A stretch of 7,198 nucleotides of DNA, from positions 1-7,198 of the forward strand of contig JAGHTV010000310.1 in assembly GCA_018065165.1 (NCBI GenBank). Reading direction: 5' to 3'. Origin of the DNA: Candidatus Sodaliphilus fimicaballi (lineage in GTDB: Bacteria > Bacteroidota > Bacteroidia > Bacteroidales > Muribaculaceae). Positions 1 to 5,463 of the stretch are shown here, one piece after another; position 1 is the first letter of the stretch, and every line of letters begins with the position of its first letter. Position numbers and translations under genes: made by a program. The notes beneath the pieces are model-generated. The model searched no databases. It saw only the letters and a list, made by a program, of their open reading frames with translations, and was not told the DNA's origin.

Positions 1-137
1 CCACTAACCGCTGCTCACTCTCTTGAGCTCGCCTATCGGCTCGGTTCTTTCAGTTAGATAATCAGTGAGATTCGTGAGATCTGCGCGAGGGAATCGCTAT
101 AGTGCGAAGCCTATCTGCAAGAGAAATTGTGGGATAC
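1..137. other. gene-free stretch at the window edge
   Basis: No open frame with a plausible start, and no RNA gene, is seen here. The stretch contains short scattered inverted and direct repeats: GCTCA (13-17) faces TGAGC (24-28), and GTGAGAT occurs twice (65-71 and 74-80). CAGTGAG at 64-69 resembles the CAGTGA words further right (211-243), so this may be a decayed extension of the hairpin repeats at 181-270. The neighbouring gene beyond the window edge cannot be seen. Confidence 0.5.
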
Positions 138-169
138 AAAAAAGTGCCACGACATTGCTGCCGTGGCAC
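138..169 (-). terminator. intrinsic terminator of the CBM6-like protein gene
   Basis: On the minus strand a perfect 8-bp stem (GTGCCACG at 162-169 read in reverse, pairing with 144-151) encloses a 10-base loop (152-161) and is followed at once by six T (A6 at 138-143 on the plus strand). It lies about 98 bases past the stop codon of the gene at 267-1964, in the right orientation. This is a canonical Rho-independent terminator. The plus-strand side lacks a T run directly after the stem, so it probably works in one direction only. Confidence 0.88.
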
Positions 170-180
170 CGTTTATTTAT

Positions 181-270
181 GCTCTTAAGAGCGATAGCGT
201 TCTTACAGGCTCAGTGAGCCGTTCTAAAGAGGGAACGCAGTGACCGCTCTAAGAAGCGAAGCGTTCTTAC
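181..270. repeat. degenerate hairpin repeats in the 3' untranslated region
   Basis: Two imperfect direct copies of about 25 bases (181-206 and 246-270) share the exact 11-base word AGCGTTCTTAC (196-206 and 260-270). A weaker third relative lies at 221-243. Each of the two main copies can fold: TAAGAAGC-GAA-GC-TTCTTA with one bulged G in the right copy, and a similar stem with one G-T wobble in the left. The segment also contains GGCTCA-G-TGAGCC (208-220). It lies between the stop codon of the CBM6-like gene and its terminator, so it would be transcribed as the mRNA tail. Its function is unknown: candidates are a 3' stability element or simple duplication decay. Confidence 0.5.
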
Positions 271-1964
271 TTAACGGGTTGACCCATGATGTTGAACTTC
301 ATGTCGCCCTTAACGATAACGATTTGACCGTTCTCGATAGTCTTGTAAGCCTTGATTGCGTTAACCTTAACATCGTCGATGCTTGTAACTTCCTCTGTAT
401 CCAGATAGTAGTCGAAGATGTTAGCGCCTTCGTTAGTGTGCTTTTGGTAGTAAACAACGTAAACAGTGTGAACACCTGTTACAGTTGCGAGGTCGTCCTT
501 GATAGTATAAACGTTGCCCCAACCACCAGTAGCTTGGTGACGAACAACAGCAACGGGCTCTACGCCAGCCTCAACGAGTTGCTCGTGAGCGTTACCCCAG
601 TCATAACTCTTCAGCATGGGAGAAGCTTGATCCTCAGCCTCGAGGTCGAGGTACAGGCTGATGTTAGCATCTTCCTTGTAACCAATCCAGTTACCGCTAC
701 CAGTAGCGTATGACATAAGAACCTTGTTGTATTGACCATTCTCGAAGTCTATGTTTTCAAGCTTAAGGACAGTCTTGCTGCCAGTGTAACCATAGTTACC
801 GTTACCCTCGAGTTGACCTTGGTTGAGAACTGCGTGCTTCTCAATCTTGAGAGCGCCTTCGGGAACATCGTTACGCATTGTGTAGCGCTTAGCGTTCTCG
901 CTGGGAGTCTCGTTAACGGGAGTAAGTACATCATAGTCGGGTTCGGGCTCGTTATTCCAAGCTGCTACCTTAAGGAAGTCGAGGTCCTTCAGGTTAGTTG
1001 AACCACCTTTCCACTTAACGAGTACGAGGTGCTTGCCAGTTACAGTCTTAGTAAGTGCAGCAGCCTTGGGATACAAGTTGTCGCGGAGCTCCATACCAGT
1101 GAAGATAGTCGCAATCTTATTGTCCTCAACATTTGCATCGTCGATGTAAACCTCAAGTTTGTCATCCTTAGTGTTTGACCAGTGGCCAACAAAACCGCAA
1201 ACCTGAACATAGTCACCCTGACCGAAGTCGAGTTGGCCATAACCAATGATTACGCCTTCGCTTGTCCAACCCCAACCGTTGTTACCGTCGATACGAGGAG
1301 TGTCACCGTCGGTGGGATATACGCGTACTGAGTTCTCGCAGGGGAAGTGAGCTGCGATGTTAGCATAGTCGCTCTTCTCGTTGGGCTTGAGAAGCTGACC
1401 GTTCTTGGGCTCCCAACCACCTTCAGCGTGGAAATCAGCCTCTGTGAAAGTATTCTTGTAGAAGTTCACGGCGCGAATGTTACCAGCACCACCTACGAAT
1501 GTAAGGAATACCTTCTGCTTGCCTGTGGGCTTGTAGAAACGCAGACCTTCCTCAGCTTGCTTACCACCAGAGAGATCCTCGGGGCTTGTAGCGTTGTAAC
1601 CCATGTTACCTGCCAGGTTTACATAGTTGTTGTAAGACTGAGTGTGAGCAAGAGCTACCTGAGTGAAGGGAAGAGCGCTCTCATAGTCAGCACCAGCTGA
1701 AAGGATAGCGAAGTTGCCATTGCCACCCCAACCCTGAGCGAAAGTAAGACCAGCAGCACCATAGTTCTCGCTGAAGTCAACTTCACCAAGGCTAATTACT
1801 GTACCACCACCTGTGTTACCGATGTTTTGAGAAAGGGGATCAAAACGACCATCCTTAATAATCTCAACATTGGGATTGTTTGCATTGGTTGCAATAACCA
1901 AGTCTTGTGCGTTAGCAGCAAATGCCATTACTTCAGCAGCAATAAGAGTAAAACTTTTTTTCAT
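267..1964 (-). CDS. secreted protein with three CBM6-like carbohydrate-binding modules
   Basis: Probably a secreted or surface glycan-binding protein of 565 residues. Residues 1-20 form a signal peptide (MKKSFTLIA start, ANA-Q cleavage site) without a lipobox cysteine. The rest reads as three related beta-sandwich modules, roughly 22-170, 205-335 and 370-521. Each has an early strand of the type V(I/L)...(V/I/L)DF (56-64, 238-247, 399-407) and a late TG-x-H/Q-x-V strand (147-156, 309-317, 496-504). Module 3 carries TGGWGN (479-484) before TGVHTVYVVYY, the CBM6 hallmark layout. Module 2 holds the only two mature cysteines (209, 256). An acidic proline-containing linker (336-360) separates modules 2 and 3. 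The tail after about 530 (ENGQIVIV... then FNIMGQPVK) resembles short Bacteroidales C-terminal sorting-type tails; export by type IX secretion is inference. No catalytic domain is visible, so the ligand and any partner enzyme are unknown. Glycine codons are mostly GGT, unlike glgB, suggesting high expression. A glutamate at residue 11 interrupts the signal-peptide core. Confidence 0.85.
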   Translation of the reverse strand: MKKSFTLIAAEVMAFAANAQDLVIATNANNPNVEIIKDGRFDPLSQNIGNTGGGTVISLGEVDFSENYGAAGLTFAQGWGGNGNFAILSAGADYESALPFTQVALAHTQSYNNYVNLAGNMGYNATSPEDLSGGKQAEEGLRFYKPTGKQKVFLTFVGGAGNIRAVNFYKNTFTEADFHAEGGWEPKNGQLLKPNEKSDYANIAAHFPCENSVRVYPTDGDTPRIDGNNGWGWTSEGVIIGYGQLDFGQGDYVQVCGFVGHWSNTKDDKLEVYIDDANVEDNKIATIFTGMELRDNLYPKAAALTKTVTGKHLVLVKWKGGSTNLKDLDFLKVAAWNNEPEPDYDVLTPVNETPSENAKRYTMRNDVPEGALKIEKHAVLNQGQLEGNGNYGYTGSKTVLKLENIDFENGQYNKVLMSYATGSGNWIGYKEDANISLYLDLEAEDQASPMLKSYDWGNAHEQLVEAGVEPVAVVRHQATGGWGNVYTIKDDLATVTGVHTVYVVYYQKHTNEGANIFDYYLDTEEVTSIDDVKVNAIKAYKTIENGQIVIVKGDMKFNIMGQPVK

Positions 1965-2020
1965 GAGAAATAGTTTTTTTGTTAATAATTTAGTTTTTAG
2001 TTAATACTTTATTACAAGTG

Positions 2021-2028
2021 CAAATTTA
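2021..2028 (-). promoter_or_regulatory. -7 promoter element of the CBM6-like gene
   Basis: The minus strand reads TAAATTTG here, matching the Bacteroidetes -7 consensus TAnnTTTG. It predicts a transcript with an A/T-rich leader of about 50 bases before the ATG at 1964. The nearest TTTG upstream (2055-2058) is 26 bases away, longer than the usual 19-21, so the -33 element is weak or absent. Confidence 0.65.
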
Positions 2029-2172
2029 GTCTAAGGTACGCAAGAAAAATAGCACAAATGTCTCAAAAAATAGCATTTTGACTGCCTGCAAATCCATCCT
2101 GTGAGACGATTGAGCAATTTTATAGCTATGCAAAGGTTTTCACATATATATAAATAGTTGATGGGGCTGGTG

Positions 2173-2204
2173 CTTGTGATTTCCATATTATTTATTTAAC
2201 TTTG
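2173..2204 (+). promoter_or_regulatory. promoter of the ypfJ-family gene
   Basis: TAACTTTG (2197-2204) matches the Bacteroidetes -7 element and is preceded at exactly 20 bases by CTTG (2173-2176), a fit to the -33 element. The start codon is at 2247, leaving a leader of roughly 35 bases. Confidence 0.75.
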
Positions 2205-2218
2205 TGAAGTTTTTCACA
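2203..2218. repeat. small inverted repeat at the predicted transcription start
   Basis: TGTGAA (2203-2208) and TTCACA (2213-2218) are perfect complements around a 4-base loop, starting on the last bases of the -7 element. It sits where an operator would block initiation or where the 5' end of the mRNA would fold. TTTTCACA also occurs in the stretch upstream (around 2136-2143). Function is inferred from position only. Confidence 0.35.
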
Positions 2219-2246
2219 GCATAATAAATTTTTAAACTATACAAAC

Positions 2247-3116
2247 ATGAAATTAGACGGACGCAGAGAAAGCAGTAACGTAGAAGATCGCCGTGGCAAG
2301 AGCGGCAAAACTATTGCCGGCATAGGCGGCATAGGTGGTATCATCATTGTATTGCTCATGACATTCCTGGGAGGTGGCGACTTTGGTGACGCCTTGCAGC
2401 AAATGGGCGGCATGGCTATGGAGCAGCAAGCTGGTGGCGAAGAACACGAGTTTACTGCCGAGGAGCAAGAACTCGCTAAGTTCTCAAGTCAGATTTTTGC
2501 CGGCACCGAGGATGTGTGGTCACAACTCTTTGAGCAATACGGCTTGGGCGAGTATCAAGAGCCCAAACTGGTACTTTACACTGGTAGCACCAGCACCGGT
2601 TGCGGACAGGGCCAGGCACAGATGGGCCCATTCTACTGCTCGGCCGATCAGACAGTTTACATCGACCTGTCGTTCTTCATGCAGATGCGTCAAACACTGG
2701 GTGCCGATGGCGACTTTGCTTATGCCTATGTGATTGCTCACGAGGTGGGTCACCACGTGCAATACCTGCTGGGCACTCTTAATCAGGCTCACAATCAGAT
2801 GGCTCGCAGCGACAAGGCTACCGCCAACGAGATTAGCGTGCGTCTCGAGCTGCAGGCCGACTTCTATGCTGGCGTATGGGCTCACCACGACAACAAGCTC
2901 TTTGGCTCGCTCGAAGAGGGTGACCTCGAAGAGGCTCTTACATGCGCTCAAAAGATTGGCGACGACTACCTGCAAAAGAAGGCTCAAGGCTACGACATCC
3001 CCGAGAGCTTCACTCACGGCACATCACAGCAGCGTCACAACTGGCTCAAGAAGGGTCTCCAGACTGGCGATGTACGCCAGGGCGACACCTTCACTCCCAG
3101 CTATCGCTCACTGTAA
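2247..3116 (+). CDS. ypfJ: YpfJ-family neutral zinc metallopeptidase, membrane-anchored
   Basis: A predicted zinc-dependent peptidase of the Zn_peptidase family (YpfJ/KPN_02809 type, Pfam PF04228); 289 residues is close to the family's usual length. The N-terminus follows the family pattern (GRRES-NVEDRRG, residues 5-17), then a single glycine-rich membrane segment at about 21-42 places the catalytic part outside the cytoplasm. The region at about 45-70 is a variable methionine, glutamine and glutamate-rich linker. The catalytic motif is HEVGH at 165-169 (two histidine ligands and the general-base glutamate). ELQAD at 201-205 carries the conserved acidic residues likely to supply the third zinc ligand. 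Cysteines 119 and 131 flank the family's GCGxxxxxMGPFYC segment and could pair. The C-terminal THGTSQQRHNWLKKG (257-270) is also typical. Physiological substrates are unknown for this family. The start at 2247 is supported by the conserved N-terminus and promoter spacing. No clear promoter separates it from glgB, 128 bases downstream. Confidence 0.93.
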   Translation: MKLDGRRESSNVEDRRGKSGKTIAGIGGIGGIIIVLLMTFLGGGDFGDALQQMGGMAMEQQAGGEEHEFTAEEQELAKFSSQIFAGTEDVWSQLFEQYGLGEYQEPKLVLYTGSTSTGCGQGQAQMGPFYCSADQTVYIDLSFFMQMRQTLGADGDFAYAYVIAHEVGHHVQYLLGTLNQAHNQMARSDKATANEISVRLELQADFYAGVWAHHDNKLFGSLEEGDLEEALTCAQKIGDDYLQKKAQGYDIPESFTHGTSQQRHNWLKKGLQTGDVRQGDTFTPSYRSL

Positions 3117-3121
3117 TTTCA

Positions 3122-3162
3122 ACGAAAACGAAAATGCTGACGCATTTTTACGAAAACGAAAA
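3122..3162. repeat. 13-base direct repeats flanking a small hairpin
   Basis: ACGAAAACGAAAA occurs exactly twice (3122-3134 and 3150-3162), 28 bases apart, just after the ypfJ stop codon. Between and overlapping them, AAAATGC (3131-3137) pairs with GCATTTT (3142-3148) around a TGAC loop and ends in a T run (3145-3149). This could be a weak terminator for ypfJ, but the stem is A/T-rich and the T run belongs mostly to the stem. Whether the direct repeats are binding sites or chance A-rich sequence cannot be decided by eye. Confidence 0.45.
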
Positions 3163-3167
3163 CACAT

Positions 3168-3240
3168 AATGCCGGACAATCCGGAATTTCCGGCTTTTCC
3201 GGATAATCCGGGAATTCCGGTTTTTGACATAAAACACTAG
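3168..3240 (+). CDS. possible 23-codon leader peptide ahead of glgB
   Basis: An ATG at 3168 opens a 23-codon frame ending at TAG 3238-3240, only four bases before the glgB ATG and in a different frame, a spacing suited to translational coupling. Its product would be Met followed by six tripeptides each beginning with proline (PDN, PEF, PAF, PDN, PGI, PVF) and then DIKH. There is no Shine-Dalgarno sequence, but other starts in this window lack one too, so that is uninformative. The pattern follows inevitably from the 9-base CCGGNNNNN repeat in the DNA, so the frame may be a by-product and not a gene. No known leader peptide is recognised. Confidence is low. Confidence 0.25.
3172..3225 (+). repeat. 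six tandem 9-base CCGGNNNNN units forming a terminator-like hairpin
   Basis: Six contiguous units start with CCGG at 3172, 3181, 3190, 3199, 3208 and 3217 with no indel; the four bases ending each unit (positions 6-9) are mostly A or T. Units form local palindromes: CCGGAA-T-TTCCGG (3181-3193) and CCGGAT-A-ATCCGG (3199-3211). The whole can also fold on itself, 3172-3193 against 3199-3220 around a CTTTT loop, with most positions paired and a few internal mismatches, followed directly by five T (3221-3225). On the plus strand this resembles an intrinsic terminator or attenuator lying 19 bases before glgB. It could alternatively be a copy of a dispersed repeat, which only a genome search can show. 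Confidence 0.7.
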
Positions 3241-3244
3241 CATC

Positions 3245-5287
3245 ATGGCAAAGACAACTTGCAAGACTACTGCAAGAAAGAGAACTTTACGCATCATCAA
3301 GGATGACCCCTGGCTGAAGCCGTTTGAGGCTGCCATTGAGGGCCGTCATAATGATGCCGTGCGCAAGATTGACGAGCTTACCGGCGGCAACTGCAAGCTC
3401 AAGGACTGGGCTAATGCCTACAACTACTATGGCCTGCACCGCACTGCCGAGGGCAAGTGGGTGTTCCGCGAGTGGGCGCCTAACGCTACCGACATATATC
3501 TGGTGGGCGACTTCAACAGCTGGAGCGAGTGCGCTCCCTACAAACTCAAGCGCCTCGACGGGGGCAACTGGGAGATTGTGCTGCCTGCTCAAGCCATGCG
3601 TCACGGTGAGCACTACAAGCTCAAGATACACTGGCAGGGTGGTTGCGGCGAACGTATTCCCGCCTATGCCACACGCGTGGTGCAAGATACTGCAAGTGCC
3701 ATCTTCTCGGCCCAGATATGGGCTCCCGAGGAGGAATACAAGTTCAAGAACAAGCGCTTCAAGCCCAACACTTCGCCCCTGCTCATATATGAGTGCCACA
3801 TAGGCATGGCTCAAGACCGCGAGGGCGTGGGTACATACGAGGAGTTCCGCACCCAGATATTGCCCCGCGTGGCACGCGCCGGCTACAACGCCATCCAGAT
3901 TATGGCCATTCAAGAGCATCCCTACTATGGCTCGTTTGGCTACCATGTGTCGAGCTTCTATGCTGCATCGAGCCGCTTTGGCACCCCCGAGGAACTCATG
4001 CACCTCATCGACGACGCTCACGGCATGGGCATTGCAGTGATTATGGACATCGTTCACTCTCATGCAGTTAAGAACGAAGCCGAGGGTTTGGGTCTGTTTG
4101 ACGGCAGCATCGACCAGTACTTCTATGGCGACGGTCGCCGCGAGCACCCCGCATGGGACTCGCTGTGCTTTGACTATGGCAAGAACGAGGTGCTCAACTT
4201 CCTGCTCAGCAACTGCAAGTTCTGGCTCGAGAAATACAAGTTCGACGGTTTCCGCTTCGACGGCGTGACCTCGATGCTCTACTATAGCCACGGTCTGGGA
4301 CAGTCGTTTGGCGCCTATGACGACTACTACAACGGCTCTCAGGACACTAACGCCATCACCTACCTCACGCTTGCCAACGAACTCATTCACAGCGTAAACA
4401 AGAATGCAATCACCATTGCCGAGGAGATGAGCGGCATGCCGGGACTGGCACGCAAGTTCAAGGACGGCGGTATGGGATTTGACTACCGCATGGCCATGGG
4501 TATACCCGACTACTGGATTAAGACCATCAAGGAACGTAAGGACGAGGACTGGAAGCCCGGCAGCATACTATGGGAACTCACCAACCGTCGTGCCGACGAG
4601 AAGACCATCTCTTACGCCGAGAGTCACGATCAGGCACTGGTGGGCGACAAGACCATCATATTCCGCCTCATCGACAAGGAGATGTACTGGCACATGATGG
4701 ACGGCGACGACAATGGCGTGGTAGCACGTGGCATTGCACTGCACAAGATGATACGCCTCGTCACAGCGGCCACAATCAATGGCGGCTACCTCAACTTCAT
4801 GGGCAACGAGTGGGGTCATCCCGAGTGGATTGACTTCCCCCGCGAGGGTAACGGCTGGAGCTACAAGTACGCCCGTCGCCAGTGGAGCCTCGTCGACCGC
4901 GACGACCTGCAATACAAGTACCTGGCACGCTGGGATGCCGACGTGATGCACCTGCTGGGTGGCACCAACGGCTTTGAGGCTCTGCCAGTAAACAAGTTGT
5001 GGGACAACGACGGCGACCAGGTGCTGGCATTCACGCGTGGCGACCTCGTGTTTGTGTTCAACTTCCACCCCTTCAAGTCGTTTAGCGACTATGGCATGCT
5101 GGCGCCCGAGGGCGAGTATGAGCCCGTATTCAATAGCGATGCCAAGGTGTATGGTGGATATGACAACCTCAGTGACGACGGCAACCATCTCACACAGCAC
5201 GACCCGCTGTATGCCGACGCTCAGCTAGGCTGGCTCAAGCTCTACATCCCCTCACGCACAGCTATCATCCTGCGCAAGAAGGCTTAA
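3245..5287 (+). CDS. glgB: 1,4-alpha-glucan branching enzyme (GH13_8 type)
   Basis: This cytoplasmic enzyme (680 residues) cuts alpha-1,4-glucan chains and rejoins them through alpha-1,6 bonds, the branching step of glycogen synthesis. After a basic N-terminus and a helical lead-in, a CBM48 module spans about 62-150 (FREWAPNATDIYLVGDFNSW at 74-93). The GH13 barrel follows with all conserved regions visible: region I DIVHSH at 268-273; region II GFRFDG at 335-340 with nucleophile Asp339; region III IAEEMSG at 391-397 with acid/base Glu393; region IV ESHDQ at 459-463 with transition-state Asp462. The C-terminal beta domain (about 575-678) ends in a normal way. Length and motif wording (AEE/D-x-SGMP) match the eukaryote-like GH13_8 branch and not the longer Escherichia coli GlgB type. 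No other glycogen gene lies in the window. No Bacteroidetes -7 element was found upstream; transcription may come from the ypfJ promoter through the CCGG hairpin. A terminator follows 29 bases after the stop. Glycine codons are mainly GGC. Confidence 0.96.
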   Translation: MAKTTCKTTARKRTLRIIKDDPWLKPFEAAIEGRHNDAVRKIDELTGGNCKLKDWANAYNYYGLHRTAEGKWVFREWAPNATDIYLVGDFNSWSECAPYKLKRLDGGNWEIVLPAQAMRHGEHYKLKIHWQGGCGERIPAYATRVVQDTASAIFSAQIWAPEEEYKFKNKRFKPNTSPLLIYECHIGMAQDREGVGTYEEFRTQILPRVARAGYNAIQIMAIQEHPYYGSFGYHVSSFYAASSRFGTPEELMHLIDDAHGMGIAVIMDIVHSHAVKNEAEGLGLFDGSIDQYFYGDGRREHPAWDSLCFDYGKNEVLNFLLSNCKFWLEKYKFDGFRFDGVTSMLYYSHGLGQSFGAYDDYYNGSQDTNAITYLTLANELIHSVNKNAITIAEEMSGMPGLARKFKDGGMGFDYRMAMGIPDYWIKTIKERKDEDWKPGSILWELTNRRADEKTISYAESHDQALVGDKTIIFRLIDKEMYWHMMDGDDNGVVARGIALHKMIRLVTAATINGGYLNFMGNEWGHPEWIDFPREGNGWSYKYARRQWSLVDRDDLQYKYLARWDADVMHLLGGTNGFEALPVNKLWDNDGDQVLAFTRGDLVFVFNFHPFKSFSDYGMLAPEGEYEPVFNSDAKVYGGYDNLSDDGNHLTQHDPLYADAQLGWLKLYIPSRTAIILRKKA

Positions 5288-5315
5288 TAGCGACATCAAC
5301 CTAACATTATACAAC

Positions 5316-5343
5316 AAAAGGCTGCCCCTAAGGTGGTCTTTTT
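5316..5343 (+). terminator. intrinsic terminator of glgB
   Basis: AAAAGGCTGCC (5316-5326) pairs with GGTGGTCTTTT (5332-5342) around a CCTAA loop; the 11-bp stem includes three G-T wobbles, and a T run (5339-5343) closes it. It begins 29 bases after the glgB stop and before the next promoter, so it separates glgB from the symporter gene. The wobbles make it plus-strand specific. Confidence 0.75.
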
Positions 5344-5404
5344 GTATTTTCACGACTATTATCGTGCATATTTATTAATAATTCATATAAAAGTGCCTAG
5401 TCAT

Positions 5405-5435
5405 TTTGTCATAATGCTGATTATTTGTAACTTTG
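5405..5435 (+). promoter_or_regulatory. promoter of the symporter gene
   Basis: TTTG (5405-5408), a 19-base spacer and TAACTTTG (5428-5435) match the Bacteroidetes -33/-7 consensus closely, the best promoter in this window. The start codon at 5464 leaves a leader of about 20-25 bases without a Shine-Dalgarno sequence. The same -7 octamer, TAACTTTG, is used by the ypfJ-family gene. Confidence 0.82.
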
Positions 5436-5463
5436 TACCCGTTTTTTACTAACAAGCTACAAA

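Noticed and set aside
240..713. Plus-strand open frame of 157 codons at the 3' end of the CBM6-like gene
   Set aside because: It runs antisense to the gene's third module and tail, and no promoter precedes it; the upstream sequence is that gene's 3' untranslated region.
267..2246. CBM6-like gene considered as part of a polysaccharide utilisation locus
   Set aside because: No SusC/SusD pair, glycoside hydrolase or matching regulator lies in the window; the neighbouring gene is a divergent metallopeptidase.
2520..3017. Open frame of 165 codons antisense to ypfJ
   Set aside because: It overlaps the conserved zinc-peptidase motifs entirely, and its own translation has no family features.
3172..3225. 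CCGG array considered as a CRISPR array
   Set aside because: A 9-base period with 4-base constant parts is far below CRISPR repeat and spacer lengths, and no cas gene is nearby.
3287..4390. Long open frame of 367 codons on the minus strand inside glgB
   Set aside because: glgB is certain in this region, with all catalytic motifs in the plus frame. The antisense translation has no recognisable domain and arises from the codon bias of glgB.
4568..5200. Open frame of 210 codons antisense to the 3' half of glgB
   Set aside because: Same reasoning: a shadow of a well-supported gene, with no promoter or domain of its own.
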